From positions 50,939,581 to 51,003,580 of the forward strand of contig NC_088203.1 of NCBI RefSeq assembly GCF_037126465.1: DNA of 64,000 bases. Reading direction: 5' to 3'. The stretch's first letter is position 1, and every line of letters begins with the position of its first letter. The notes below the pieces were generated by a model. The model did no database searches. It saw only the letters and a list, made by a program, of their open reading frames with translations, and had not been told where the DNA came from. Both the position numbers and the translations under genes were made by a program. Shown here one piece after another: positions 20,546 through 32,749 of the stretch. The stretch comes from Ornithodoros turicata. Lineage: Eukaryota; Arthropoda; Arachnida; Ixodida; Argasidae.

Positions 20546-21719
20546 AACGATGGAAGTCATTAGGCCCCCATGGGCCCTATTCGCAGCCGGTGTCGAGCGC
20601 CAATGACAGTGTCAACAGCGGAGTATCGGAGGGGAGCGATTACGACCATCGATACCTGCCGGTTTTGGTATTCTCGTGTCGCCATGGTTTGTGGAGTGTC
20701 GTTAAACTTGCAGAGTTAAGACGTCTGGGAACGAGACGCCGCGCTCGCAGTCAATTGCGCAGCAGGGGGAGAATCAGGCGAAATGCTGCTTGTTTTGAAA
20801 ACAGACGACAACGACGACAACGCGTTCACGGTGGAGAAGAAACCTTCTCGTCCAACGCACGAGTAATAAAATCATGTTGTCTATACATGAAATAATGTTG
20901 CATTTTATTCACCAGCATTTTGTCCTACATGATCGATATAGACAGGCTAAATGAAGTAGCGCGATAATAGATTCCAGTGAAGGAGCTGTCGACAGTTCAC
21001 AAATGGAGAAATGAGGTAGACCTTTGTGTATTGCATTGATAAGCTGTACATGGATGATGATGAAGACCTGCCTCCGCGGTGAAGCAGTTTCATGAAAGGC
21101 GTCTCATTTGATGCAAACGCGTTGTCGTGTGATCTAAACTCCGGTGCAAACCGTGGCGGCGTTGACAGGAGTCACGCGAGGCGACTTGCAGCCATCTTGG
21201 CAGCTCTCGCTCCGATTAACGACAGTGTCGCAGCTGTCGTTCCCATGAGCGACACCGTCGCTTACGGGCGACGCGTTTGCAGAGCAGTGAGTACTAAATT
21301 CTCATCGCTAGCGTTACGTTACGTCACATACCACGTGTGCTTGCTCCCGAAGAACACGCTCGCGCTAGCGACACTGATCGGAATAGGGCCACACATATGG
21401 AGAATGGCCGCGCCGGATCGAGAGATGGATTGGCCGTTGTCGTCCTCTTGACGATTTTAACGACCTACCTGGCTGCATTGCCTCCTGTATTCGACTGTAA
21501 GCCGATGATTCTATAATTTACCGAGCAATAACTAGTTCTTCTGACATTTACACCCTTCGGTCCAGTCAGTCATTACAATCGTGCTGCTCGACGTGGTTAA
21601 GGAAACTAAGTAATTGATAAATATAAAAATGATAAATGTAAATGTTCAGGATTCTGTCGCTCACACAATTCATCGTCCCGTCCCTTATTCGCCATCAAGA
21701 ATAACACTCGAGTATGCCA
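20546..21719. other. No recognisable gene
   Basis: A GC-rich segment with a 101-codon open frame at 20590-20895 (serine-rich then arginine-rich, followed by an AATAAA at 20867) that matches no family I know. 21398-21440 repeats part of 2080-2130. The rest shows nothing that I can support. Confidence 0.3.
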
Positions 21720-22869
21720 GGCCGGTTTCACACTCACGTTTTTCTCGTTTGTGATTTTCACTGGTGAGAAATATACCCATTAAAGTGTATGGTGCTATTC
21801 ACGCGTTCGTTCACGGACAATGTATCCGTGCCGAGAAACTCTCGGGATGTCCCATTTTCATCTGTTTATTTTATTTCTTTTTTTTTTCACGCACTCTACT
21901 CGCCGTGTAGGGACGCCCTTTCGTACACCGAATTCCTGGTCCCTGTGCATCTTGATACTGATAAAAATAGTAAATAACTGAAGAAGGAAAAGGAAATGTT
22001 CTTTGACGTAGTTCATCCTCAAGGACAGCCGCCTTGCACGTTACACGAGACACTAGTTTCTGCTGTTTCTGTAGAACTGTGACGTCCGTCTTTTTTGGCC
22101 TGCCGTTTCGCCATTCCGTGATTTTAATGGTGATTTCGGGTGATGTACCTGGTAATCCGAGCGAGAGCGCCCAGGTCCAGTGCATGCACTACACGGGAGT
22201 CGCTTTCGGGCAGTCATCACACGAATTTGTCGGACGCTCTACCACTCTTCTACGAGGGTCGCTGCGCTCGCTCCGCATTGTGCCTTCGTGGTGTTCGTGA
22301 ACTTCCGGCAGCGTCGTTGTCGTCGTCGCGCACTTTCACCTGATCGCAACCATATAGCTTGCGAGAAGCATGTCGCATCCTCCTATTTGTCATTCGCATT
22401 ATCGGTGTCAATTGAACTTTCGTCGCTACTCCTTTCGTAAAGCTCTATGCCGTCAATGGTGAACGCAGCAAAGAAACAGATGACAGCGCGTGACAGGCAG
22501 ACAGCCGCAGGAGCAATACATAGCAGACGATACTCGCGAGGCGCATATATGCGCATGCTCGCAGTCGAGAGCGGAAGAAGAGAGTTGAGGGCGGTTTTGA
22601 TTCGGCCTCTCGAAGCAAGTGCCAAAAAAGTGCTCTTGGGGCGAGCGAACTGTTCCGTAGTGCGTCATCCGAATACGCGGCTCTTACTCTGACCGCACCA
22701 CCCGAATTTACCGCTCGGATTCGAGGCAGAAACAAGTGCCCCAAATTCATCACCCAAAATCGCCATAGGTTATGACTCTCAGACGTTCATGTCGTACAAT
22801 TTTTGCCTGCTCTTTATGTGACGAATGATGTAGAACAACAATTGTTGCAAGCAGCGAACGTCTTTAATT

Positions 22870-22965
22870 GCAGTGCTTTGCTGTATGGAACGATATCAAT
22901 ATTCTTATCGATACTATCGTAAAATATCGATATACACATCGATATAGATATCGATATGCATAGCT
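22870..22965. repeat. ATCGAT-rich palindromic block
   Basis: Dense overlapping TATCGATA/ATATCGAT palindromes. A weaker block of the same type lies at 28355-28440 on the far side of Harbinger B. Together they may be the ends of a third split element, but without a clear target duplication. Confidence 0.5.
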
Positions 22966-23282
22966 TAGAAATATCAGCAATTCAGCGGCTTTGCCCGCGG
23001 AGAGGATATGAGAAATTGAGCGTGTTTACGAGTTTACTAACCAAGCTTTGCGACTGTTTTTCATCTATCCCTCTTGATTTGATTTTGAGATACTATGCCG
23101 ATATTTCCTATAAAGGGCGCGTTAGGCAGGCTACCGAGCGCCATATCCCGGGTTTTCAGAGGAACGTACCCTTGGTGTGTCCACTTAATGGTGTTTGTGA
23201 GGCTATGGGGAAGCCGAGCGCCAGAGCCGCTGAGTGCGCGCCACCTATCGAGCTTTCTTCTGTCGTCTGCTCTTAAGTAAAC

Positions 23283-24603
23283 GTGGCAGAGGGCGGGATA
23301 ATTGAAACCGCAATTGCAATGTTACTTGATGACGACGACCTCGATGATTACTTGGGCTACTCTCGTAAAAAATTGACATGCTCACTGTCATGGTTTAGCA
23401 TGCCCAGGATATTCTCACCAAAGGTGAACGAGCGGCTGGAGTTTTCGCATTCATGCCTGTCTTGGATTTATCTCACCTATGTTACTGTAAACATTCTAGG
23501 CGGGGCGGATACGGAGTACGAGGTGCCAGAAACAAACAGAGTTGAAACGTTTGCATCCATGACAGTTCCACGTTTTACAGACGACCAATTCAGTCAGCAT
23601 TTTCGTATGACGAGAGCCACAGTTGAGGTACGTAACAGCTAGCGGTTACACAGAAACAGCGGTGGCGTTGAATGGGGTAAAATGTCCCAAGTCTGGTATT
23701 TACACTAGATGCTTAGGAAGGTAGCATATTTTCAGATAACAAGCTGCACAGCCCAAAGAAACAGCTGCACAAATGAAAAGCTTATCATCATACAAAATAC
23801 CACTTATAACAAATATTTTTATGGCGCTGTGGATCCTCGGGAATGAAGAGTGATATAGGGAAGTAAGGAACCTCTTTGGTTGCAACAGAGGCCTGGTGCT
23901 CTACATCGTTGAAGAAATGGTAACAGTGTGGAGCAAGCTAGGTACACAAAGGATTTAGTGGCCAACAAACCTTGCCCTGGTGGGAATTTCAACAAAACTG
24001 GGGATTTCCCGGTGCAATTGGTGCCGTTGATGGGCACCATATTGCCATTAAGGCCCCTGTTGTTGAGCAGAGTGCATACTACAGTTGCAAAGATTTTCAC
24101 TCGGTGATCCTCCTAGGATGCTGTGACGCAAACCTAATTTTTACGCACGTGTACATTGGGTCCCGTGGGACGATGCACGATGCTACAGTGTACACCAACG
24201 CTGGTCTCGAGGAATTACTCCATAAGCTACTAGGAGAGACGCACGTGCTTGGAGATTCTGCTTACCCCCTGTGAACATATTTGATGATACCTTTCAGAGA
24301 CCACGGACATCTCTCAAGTAGGCAGGAGAACTTCAACACCAAGTTAAGCAGGGCACGCAGCGTTATTGAGCGTGCTTTTGGGAGGTTGAAAGGCAAATTT
24401 CGTGTTCTAAAACATCTGGACATGAACCTCCTAGACCTCATTTTGAAGTTTGTGATGTCAGCATGCTTTCTCCACAACTTCATCTTGGTTAATGAATGTG
24501 ATAATGATAGTCAGGATAATGAGCCAGAGGGCAGGCCACCTCAGATAGCAATGACGAAGACAGCAGTGGCCAGGAAAAACGTCAGCGAATTATGGACATG
24601 ATC
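23283..24603 (+). pseudogene. HARBI1-like transposase of Harbinger B, broken
   Basis: Exon 1 spans about 23283-23628 and ends 'FSQHFRMTRATVE' at a GTACGT donor. The expected start reads GTG where ATG would fit (acGTGgca). Exon 2 (about 23825-24603) has 'YREVRNLFGCNRG', 'FPGAIGAVDGHHIAIKAP', 'VLGDSAYPL' and 'ARSVIERAFGRLKGKF'. These include the DDE residues (D in AVDGHH, D in GDSAY, E in VIERAFG). TGA codons interrupt it before YREV (near 23850) and right after SAYPL (24272-24274), and the frame also breaks near 23965. It ends 'ELWT' at a stop. An AATAAA lies near 24664. The copy cannot make a full protein as written. Confidence 0.8.
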
Positions 24604-26181
24604 TGTTAAGAAAGGCAGGGCTTTAACTGTCACAATACGAAGTGCAAGACAAGCATGGCAGTGTAAATAAATTTATTTGTTCTTTGAGCTAACAACAATT
24701 AGTCGAATACATCACACTGTGACTGTCAACGTGCATTGCGCTATTAAAAAATAGACAAGAAAAAGAAGGTGTACTTGAAATGAATGTATCACAGCTATAT
24801 CACAACCGTTATCTTGGGACTTCCATAAACCACTTGTAACTCTCATGGGGCAGTTTATGTTTACTTAAAAAATTGAAAAAAAAAACTCTAGTAGCTTTTC
24901 TATCCGTGTTGCAGGCACATCCTCAGGAGTGTTGTGAACATGTTACAAAGTAGTGCAACAAAAAATACTATGACAGAGACTATGATGAGAAGTCAGCACG
25001 GACAATGTGAAAGGACAAAACTGTGCGTAGAAGACTGAATACATTTCAACTCTCTTGAGTGTATGCATGCTGTGCTAGTTAATAAAGTCATTATATTTAT
25101 AAACTGATATCCTCGCACATCCTGACCAGTTCATGCTGCGCTGCTCACGTGCTTTGTCAGTCACAAAATAACTTGAGGAAAGCCCTTTCGTCAAGTCCCA
25201 ACTAGGAGACTAAGCAGCAGACTCTCATTAATTCAAACACTTGTGCAAATGTGTGCTAGAAGATTTCAATACTTTTTGGGTTTGCATTGCAAGACGACTA
25301 GGGTCCGGAACGACGCCACTTTGGTCGGTTTGTTCATTAATTTTTCCCTCCTGGAGGTTCTTAACGTGCACTGAAATCTCAACACACGGCATGCCGTATT
25401 TAACATCCCTCGCGGAAAACATTGTTTAAGCAACTTGTGCCCTGACACCAAGTTGCTGGTGTCCTCGACCGTGATATGCTACAAGAGAAAATTATGTCAC
25501 AGAGGCTTACTAGTGCTGTTTCAAGGACAGTAACCGTAACTAAAACGTTCATTGTTGTATCTGGAATAATTATGCAAAATAGTCACAAAAAGCCTACTAC
25601 TACATTACAAAATACCCCTCATGAGTTCTCCACCACACTATATAACCCACCCGTGAAAATGCATTTATGTAGCTTTCAAAGCTGTATAATAAAAATGCTG
25701 TTTCTGATAAGATCAACACCCGTATAGCGGGCCAAATAAAAAATTCAGTAAAAAATAACTGTTCTGAGGCTGGAACACAAACAGACAAACACAACGCTAG
25801 CCTCAATGCCTTAGAACATGAACAGTTCAAATATGGCTGTCATCGAAAAAGCCAGACAGCGGCAGGATTTGAACCATGTACCTCTTGATTGGCAGTCAAG
25901 ACATGCGTGGTTCAAATCCTGCCGCTGTCTAACTTTTTTGAACGACAGCGATGTTTACAAGAAAAAGTTAGATTAACTTCAATTAACCAATTGTTTCAAT
26001 TACCAGCTTGTATTAACAAGAGTCCGCTGCAACTTACTAGTTCACTACACCTACATTAAGGTTACGTTACTGTGTGGCACCAGCACGGACATGATGAACT
26101 AGTTCTTTGAGAAAGTGAAGCTTCTGGCGTTGTAACTTTAGCAGTTGCCTGTATCTTTCCCTATCCTCTGCCTTCCATTCG
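24604..26181. other. Central spacer of Harbinger B
   Basis: AT-rich, between the 3' ends of two convergent genes. No further gene was seen. It contains the tRNA-like hairpin at 25847-25935. Confidence 0.4.
25847..25935. repeat. Inverted repeat with tRNA-like 3' half
   Basis: Arms 'gacagcggcaggatttgaac' and its complement flank a short loop. GGTTCAAATCC resembles a TpsiC arm, and an anticodon-arm-like hairpin (CTTGA/TCAAG) lies in the loop. There is no D arm or acceptor pairing of a real tRNA. It is probably a tRNA-derived SINE remnant folded back on itself. Confidence 0.5.
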
Positions 26182-26684
26182 TCATTTTTTTTTTTTCAAA
26201 ATGTCATTCAGAAGTGTTGAATTACACCGCGGTCTCCGTACTTGTGAGGCACCTGCTGCGGTCTCTTGTTGTGCTGCGCTGGGGTCCGGCATGAACTGCT
26301 TGTGTTCCATATCACTGCTTTGGGCTGGCTCTTCATCTGTTTCAACTTCTCGTTGTACTGTCTCCATTCTCCCTGACACTACCACGGGGGCTGTGTATGC
26401 AGCAGTACTTCGCAGAACATCGTCCATGCCTTCTAAAAAAAATCCACTCCTTTCGCCCTCGCCCTGTTGCTCTCCGGTTTGATTTGTGTTTTGTGTAGGT
26501 TTGTTTTAGACCTTTGCATTTCTCTTCCTGCTCTTCTGCTGACTTTGTAATGTCGCGCTGCTTGAACGCATCAGCCATCTTTCTCCAAACATGTTTCTTC
26601 TTCTGACATCGGTCATCAAAATCATCTTTGAATTTACCAGAAAGTGCGATTAGGAGAAGAGTGCTTCGCGTTGTCCACCCTGTG
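26182..26684 (-). pseudogene. Myb/SANT-like accessory protein of Harbinger B
   Basis: After an acceptor (GGCACAG at about 26685) the minus strand encodes 'WTTRSTLLLIALSGKF', 'HVWRKMADAF', 'CKGLKQTYTKHK' and 'GRKEWIFF'. This is the trihelix of Myb/SANT-like DNA-binding domains found as the second protein of Harbinger elements. A run of eight T near 26433-26440 shifts the frame. With one T fewer the reading would continue into 'EGMDDVLRS' and an acidic, glutamine-rich tail ending in lysines before a stop near 26182. A homopolymer slip or an assembly error are both possible. The upstream exon with the start codon is not certain (a donor-like ATGGTGAGT lies at 26764-26772). Confidence 0.7.
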
Positions 26685-26794
26685 CCTTCACCACCAGATA
26701 GATGTTCTATGTGACTAATTAAACTCAGTACCCAAAGCTTCTTCCATTTAGCAATGAATCCACTCACCATGGTTAGAGTTAGCTCCTTGTTCAC

Positions 26795-27979
26795 TGTGTG
26801 CTGTGAAGTAAAGGTGACATAAATGGTGAAGTAAAGGTGACTTTAAATCTGTCAGACAACGACTGAGCTTACTTCAATAAGGCACGTATACCATACATGC
26901 GCTAACTGCAATAGAAATGTAGACTGTTATGCGTGAAAATCATAGTGGTGCAATGATATTTATACTCTACTGCTTAAATCAGTTCAATGTGCAGTGCGCA
27001 CCTTGGGCTTCTGGCTGTGCCAAGAGGCTCCACGCCGTCGGTGATGAGAAGCCTGAAACAAAAATGCTGCAGTGTAGCTGCGTAGCAAAATAATGATCAA
27101 TGCAAAGCACACACCTGCGCTTGTAGGCAGCGTTTGGACAGCATATTGTGCACTGAAGCTGTTTTGCAGGCCTCAGAGGCAAGGAACAGAGTTCAATGGC
27201 GAGATCATGGACTGTGAAAGAATACTATTTTTTCTTTTTACTTGGAACGGCTGGTCGAGTCATCTATGTACCAACAAGAAATTTCACTCACCTACATCTG
27301 ATGGGACGAACTGCCACGCGAAAGAAATGAAGTGTTACTCTACCAGAAAGACTCCTACATTCCTACTCACGCAGGCTAGTTCCTACTGGTCTGGACGCCC
27401 CTGCAGTGTATGTAGTGTAATTTCGTTATCGCAAGACCAGGTGGAAAACATTCGATTGCATTTTCTACATAACCGTACTCCTGCTGCTGTTGTGGAGCAG
27501 TACTACTGATCACTCACTGGTCACTGATCACTACTGGTCACTACTGGTCACTGATCCATCTGTCAACAAAACGAATTAGATTTCAACAGAAGCTCGACCC
27601 CGCCACAATTCGCACTTCACGTACCTTCGCGCTCAACAGACGCTAGTGCGTACCCTGATGTTCCTACGAAATAAACCATTGTGCCAATTTAGTAAAACCA
27701 TAGCAGTCCTCTGTAATCGTATCACTATTTACCGCCGACATCCGATGACCCGGGAAACGCAAAGAGCATGGGCGGTTGCAACGGTTGCGCCATTTCGAAA
27801 GGCAGTATACCGGAACATACATCACGCTCCGGAACTGGCCCCGCTCTTCCCCTGTGTTCTCCGGCTCCGAAGAAGGGGCGCGCAGGGTGCACCCGGGAAC
27901 GTGCACCGGAAGTCACCTTGGAGGTGTTAAGTGATCCCCTGAAAGAGGGTACGTTCCCGGAGCACGGACCTAACGCGCC
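26795..27979. other. Upstream region of the Myb-like gene in Harbinger B
   Basis: Holds the promoter side of the minus-strand gene and the right inner terminal region. Short direct 'actggtcactgatca' repeats lie at 27510-27555. Other open frames here show no family signature. Confidence 0.35.
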
Positions 27980-28854
27980 CAAACATGTGATGGCCGTTAA
28001 GGGAAAACTTTGTTCGTTTTTAAAGTTCGTGGGTCGTGTGGGACTGCATTTCGTTCTGAATGACGCATCAGAACGTGCAGAACAGTTTCACCGAGCGCGT
28101 AAGGTACACGGCAGTCGAAGCCGAGGATTTTCTATTGCTGGTTTTGCTCCGTATTCGCAAACATCCACTGTTCGAGGAACAAAGCAGGACGCAGGCAGGC
28201 ATGTAAGCTGGTGCGGATGGGAAGAGGGCGACATCCACTCACCGAAATTCTTGCACTAATTATTCTCCAATCTTTCAGACACGATAATTGTGGACGTATA
28301 TCCGTTGGTCTTCGGTCAAGTTTTTCAATTGTACACGTAACGACGTGACGGCTTTTCAAACATCGATAGTTTATCCGATTTTATCGATCATTTTTCACCA
28401 TGTTGATATTTATAAATCTCCAAAATCTCGATATTTCCGAATCACTAGTCCTTTGCCACACAGAGACAAAAATATATGTTGTACATAGATAAATATATGT
28501 AAAGATATGAAAAATATTGTATGTATAAAGTATTGTATCTATGGTATGATCGCTAATGGAGCAAGAGCAATATGTACTTCAAAAAGAGAAGAAACAGAAA
28601 CCAACTGATACCTTTGAGGAGCCGGAGCGACAGAAGATGAATCCAAAGGGGATGGGGCGTGTGAGAAATTCATCGTCGCGAACACACCACTTGCAAGGAA
28701 ATACGGTAGTGTGTATGGCGTACATGAACCCAAGTTGATGCTGTGAAAAGGCAAACTTCTCGACCCTCGTGAGCACACGGATGATCGCCTAGTAAACAGG
28801 TCCCAACATGAACGCATTTCAAGGGCGCGAAAACGTCACTTTAGTGTGAAACCG

Positions 28855-29075
28855 GCAAAATATCCTTCAAGTATCTTGATGCTCACATACCATCTACGCT
28901 TTCGTGGAAGGCACACATTACTGAGATATGCAATGCCGCTAATTCATCCCTTGATTCTATCCGTCGCTCCTTGTATCATGCACCATCAAGTGCTAAGTTA
29001 CGTCTGTATATGGCATTTATTCGCCCCAAACTGGTATATGAGGTCTCCGTCTGGGACCCTGGTAGTGATAGCCTT
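28855..29075 (+). pseudogene. LINE reverse transcriptase C-terminal fragment
   Basis: In the frame starting near 28857 the translation contains 'SFKYLDAHI', 'LSWKAHITEICNAANSSL', 'SAKLRLYMAFIRPKL' and 'VWDPGSDSLIE'. This is the thumb and connection region of CR1/L2-type reverse transcriptases. It is about 70 codons only, cut on both sides, with the 29117 element inserted next to it. Confidence 0.75.
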
Positions 29076-29116
29076 ATCGAGGTAACGACAATGATGCATG
29101 GGCTAGATAGCACATG

Positions 29117-29277
29117 TCTGTAAAGTCGGAGCATAAAAAACGCCAACAAGAAAGAGGACGAAAAAAAAAGCACGCAACACATAAGGAGGGGTACGGGTGT
29201 TAGTAGGATCGCGTATGTGTTGTGTGTATTTTTTTTACTGCTTTTTGTCGGCGTTTTTTATCCTCCGACTTTACAGA
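29117..29277. mobile_element. Short MITE-like inverted repeat
   Basis: Ends CTGTAAAGTCGGAG.ATAAAAAACGCC facing each other (27 bp, one mismatch) around a 105-bp centre. No target duplication could be assigned. Confidence 0.65.
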
Positions 29278-29279
29278 CT

Positions 29280-30129
29280 TATCAAGGAATCTTGAATATG
29301 TTGAGAACTGAAAAAAAAGAAAAAAAAAAAAAGAAACCTGGGATCACCGCACCTCTCTCCCACGTAACATAGTCACCATCGCGCACGTTGGACACATGCG
29401 CATTTAAGGACGCGCTAACCAGTGTGCTTTGTTAACTGTTTTTATCTATGGCATACAGGTTTCTTGTTTTGCATAAGATCTGTACGTGCTACTGTGTTAC
29501 TTGTTTATGTATGTGACACACGTGTGTATTATGTATTGCATAATACAGGGATGTGCAGTAGTTAACTGGTTGTAGCTATTAGTGCACTGGTGCATGGAAC
29601 AGTACTTAGAAACTATTTGCAAAAATGGTACTTACATCTTCTAGTTAACTACAGTAGTTGTGTTACAGCGGGCTACAACTACTACGTTTTTGTTTTTTTT
29701 TTCTCGCTTAGTCGTCCGTGTGCTTCACGCCCTTCTTTCTTTGATCTTATTAGTGTCAACTCTGACATTGAATTGAATTGCATTACTTAAACTTTACAAA
29801 GCTTAATGGATAGTTCAGTCCATACAGATGGATGACCCAGGGGGAAAAGTTTCCCGGTTAAAGGGTCTTCCGTGTGACATACAAAGCTAAGAGCAACGAA
29901 AACAATGCTAAGATCAAAAACAATAGGCAAGAATAATACACATGTAATAGCAATGCACGCACTAGTTACAGCTGCACGTCTTTGTGCCCCAAACCAGTAA
30001 TATTGCCATATGCAATATATGGTTAAATTAATCTTGATACATTTTTAACAGCAAAAAATATTTCGCTAGTCTTTTAAATAAAAAAAATGACGCCTTTTAT
30101 ATTTGGTGGTATGCTATTCCATTCATTTA
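29280..30129. other. No gene
   Basis: AT-rich, A-runs at 29308-29334, no coding signal. The right part may be the 3' tail of the minus-strand LINE that follows. Confidence 0.35.
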
Positions 30130-31215
30130 CAACTCGAAAGAAAAAGGTTAGTTTCCCGTAGTTAGTCTTAACGATAGGGAAGTTAAGGGACCTTTAGCCC
30201 CTGCCCTCGTGTGGCGAACAGATCGAAGTTCATCGTAATTCATGGGTACAGAAGGGAGGTGACCTCTCAAAACGCCAAATGTTATATGTAATATGCGTTG
30301 AGATATTATTTGTTTAATAGCTAGTATCTGGTGATCGCGCATGATTGAAGCAACAGAAGACAAGTACGGTAATCTAAACATAATCCTTATAGCACGATTC
30401 TGAACAGTTCCCAGAGCACGTAAATGTGTGTTGTAAGTGATGCCCCAGACGCTTGCACAATAACAAAATTGTGAGTGCACAAAAGCGTAGTAAAGATTTA
30501 AAACAATGGACGCAGGAAAGAAGTGTCAAGTTCTAGTAAGCACGCTAATACCATAAGATATTTTACGTATGATGCTTCGAATATGGGACTGAAAATGCAA
30601 ATGATGGTCGAAAAGCGCGCCAAGAAATTTGACCTCTTTGCTAAACTGAATGGGGACGTCGTGTATGGACGACGTAGGGCAAAAATCCGGGCTACGCTGA
30701 TGACTGTGGAATATCATGGAAACAGTCTTTGTAGCGTTTAATTTTAGGCCATTTACATGGCACCATCCAGTCAAGTTGCAATGTCGGATTGAAGATCTGA
30801 AGGCATTTGCATGACCTGTCGGCCAGTGATGAGCAAAGTAGTGAAAAAAAAAAAAAAAAACATGTGAGTGATGAATCCATAAGGGAAAATAATTTATATA
30901 AACGAAGAAGAGAAGTGGGTCCAATGCAACACGACAGGTGATGAAGTACTATCTTTAAATTGAGTATTTTGTGATGTACGCAATCAAATGCTTTAGAAAA
31001 ATCAGCAAAAACAGAGAGGGCTACGCCTCCGCTGTCCAATTAATACTTCATTCTATCGCAAAAATTAATCGGGGCAATTTCAGTCGAGTACTTGTTACGA
31101 AGTCCGTGTTGATTGCTGCATAGTATATTAAAATTTTCAAAAGACTTAACAAGGCGGCTGTAGAGTAACCGTTCGAAAATCTTACTAACTGCCGGCAAGA
31201 CATTCTTTTACTCTT
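30130..31215 (-). pseudogene. CR1/L2-like LINE reverse transcriptase remnant
   Basis: Read on the minus strand across frame changes: 'LPAVSKIFERLLYSRLV', 'NILCSNQHGLR', 'VFADFSKAFDCVHHKIL', 'GPLLF'-like 'DPLLFFVYINYFPLW', 'NGLKLNATKT', then 'HSQFCYCASVWG' and 'LGTVQNRAIRI'. The order is that of a non-LTR reverse transcriptase. Sequence between the SKAFD motif and the DPLLF motif is deleted near 30960. The catalytic YADD segment is replaced by a T-run-derived phenylalanine stretch. Dead copy. Confidence 0.75.
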
Positions 31216-31386
31216 GAGCGTAACACGCATTCACAAAATATCAGCACTGTGCGTCTGACGCAGATAGGGAAACCTCATTCAACATTGTCATTGAGCGAGA
31301 GAATTGCATAACGCACTGCAATGCTCAGCGAAGGTGCGCAGAGACGCATGCTTTGCTGGCACAAGAGCACGAAGCGCGTGGGGCTA

Positions 31387-31677
31387 GAGTCACTAAATAG
31401 GGAGCACAGTAGCGACACTGAGTCACGCCGTCTTGGGTCCGGTGCGGCTGCGTCGCCTAGCACTGGGACACCAACCTCACCCCTCTCCGTCAGAGAACTG
31501 CGCGCAGTCGAGCGAGCTCGCAAACAAGGAAACCGGCTTTGGATGGAGGGTACTCAACATGAACGGCACGTTCTTGGAAGGAGAAACCACGTGACACGAT
31601 CGGGCCCAATCGCGCACACCGGACGGCGGCTCCGGCGTGGAAAAGGAATGCGATACTCTGCCCCTATTTAGTGACTG
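31387..31677. mobile_element. TA-flanked MITE (Tc1/mariner type)
   Basis: Inverted ends (C/G)AGTCACTAAATAGGG at 31387 and 31677, flanked by TA on both sides (31385-31386, 31678-31679). It is 291 bp long. A long open frame runs across it but shows no known domain, so it is treated as non-coding. Confidence 0.7.
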
Positions 31678-31679
31678 TA

Positions 31680-32749
31680 TGTGGGGCGAGAAGGGTTTTC
31701 CACCCGGAGTCAGAACACTATCCTTCGTGTTGCAATAGGACCGTCGGCTGTCCGATCATTGGTAAAACAGGTTGTGTTAGATTGGTGACAGTACGCATAG
31801 CACAGAGCGTACTGGTATGATTTGCTGTTTCAAATGCACATGAGCAGAAAATGCGCCTTTTGTGTTAATCAGGGTACACATTGAAAAAGCTTACGCCCCA
31901 TCCTTCGTCAGATTGTAGGCCATGACTGTATCATTGCATGACATATCACTGCATCTGTATTGTATGGAGGAGCGCGTGCTGCCCTATGGTTGTTCCGTGT
32001 GTGGGAGCTCACTGTGCCATGCCCACCAAGCGCTGTTGCTACGCCTAATGGATCATAGATATAAGGACGCGCACAAAATATCATAGTAGTTACAAATGTA
32101 GTTAAACAACTCCCAGCAAACCACCGACGTCCTAAGGACATCCTCGCATGATCCTGTGGTCCTGGTCCCTCATGGATGTCCTAAAAATGTCTTTAAGATA
32201 TCTTTAAAAATGTCCTAATTTTATCCAGTGGGATGTCCGAGCAGTATGTCACTGGGACTTCCTGACAACGTCCTACCTGGATGTCAAACTTAAATTGAAA
32301 TGCATGCATATTTTTGTGCTGAAACTATTGCAGCTTCATACTACATAACACAGTTTTGAACAGTATGTTGGAAAGGCAGGTCCATAGTGATTTTGAGCAT
32401 CGAACAAAAAAGTATGAAATCATTATTGAAGCGCACATGGCAGGTAACACATCAAACAACCAATATTTCACGAAATCTGTTCCTCATATCATTTTTCATA
32501 TCACCTGTTCACGAAAGCAACATTGCAATGCATGGCCCAAGCTTACCTGAATTGAATGAGAGTGAGTTACTTTTGGAATGTAGAAACACATATTTCATGC
32601 TTCACTATACAAAAGTCTCGTACTCTGATAAAGTGCACCTATATAGGTCAAGTGACCAGATGTCCCTATTTACGTGGTAACATCCCCGGCTTTTTGTCCA
32701 TTGTTTCTGTGTCCGAAGTTTGCAATGATCTACTTGTTGATCTAACACA
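31680..32749. other. No gene; GGACATCC-like minisatellite at 32125-32285
   Basis: A cluster of degenerate 'ggacatcc/ggatgtcc' words at 32125-32285 forms a diffuse minisatellite. Similar words occur at 60590-60740. Otherwise no feature is supported. Confidence 0.45.

Larger units (their letters stand above)
23115..27980. mobile_element. PIF/Harbinger transposon B
   Basis: Inverted ends GGGCGCGTTAGG at 23115-23126 and, on the minus strand, from 27980. Imperfect similarity continues inward ('acgtaccct', 'cacttaa'). Both sides are flanked by AAA, a 3-bp duplication as expected for the superfamily though not the usual TTA/TAA. It contains a HARBI1-like transposase (+) and a Myb/SANT-like gene (-) in convergent order, the same plan as Harbinger A but a different lineage. 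Confidence 0.7.
21720..28856. mobile_element. Candidate outer element with GCCGGTTTCACACT ends
   Basis: The left end at 21720 (GGCCGGTTTCACACT) and the right end at 28856 read inward (GCCGGTTTCACACT) are inverted copies, and both are followed by an 'acgttttt'-like block. Between them lies Harbinger B. No target duplication was found, so the pair may be two separate elements instead of one split element. Confidence 0.4.

Noticed and set aside
20590..20895. 101-codon serine/arginine-rich frame with a nearby AATAAA
   Set aside because: No family signature, no splice context and a composition typical of GC-rich noncoding DNA; mentioned only as a note.
25847..25935. tRNA gene
   Set aside because: Only a TpsiC-like arm and a chance anticodon-like hairpin; the rest is an inverted repeat.
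27768..28259. 163-codon open frame
   Set aside because: Spans the right end of Harbinger B, has low-complexity composition and no domain or splice support.
31321..31671. 116-codon frame
   Set aside because: Lies almost exactly between the ends of a TA-flanked MITE and shows no domain.
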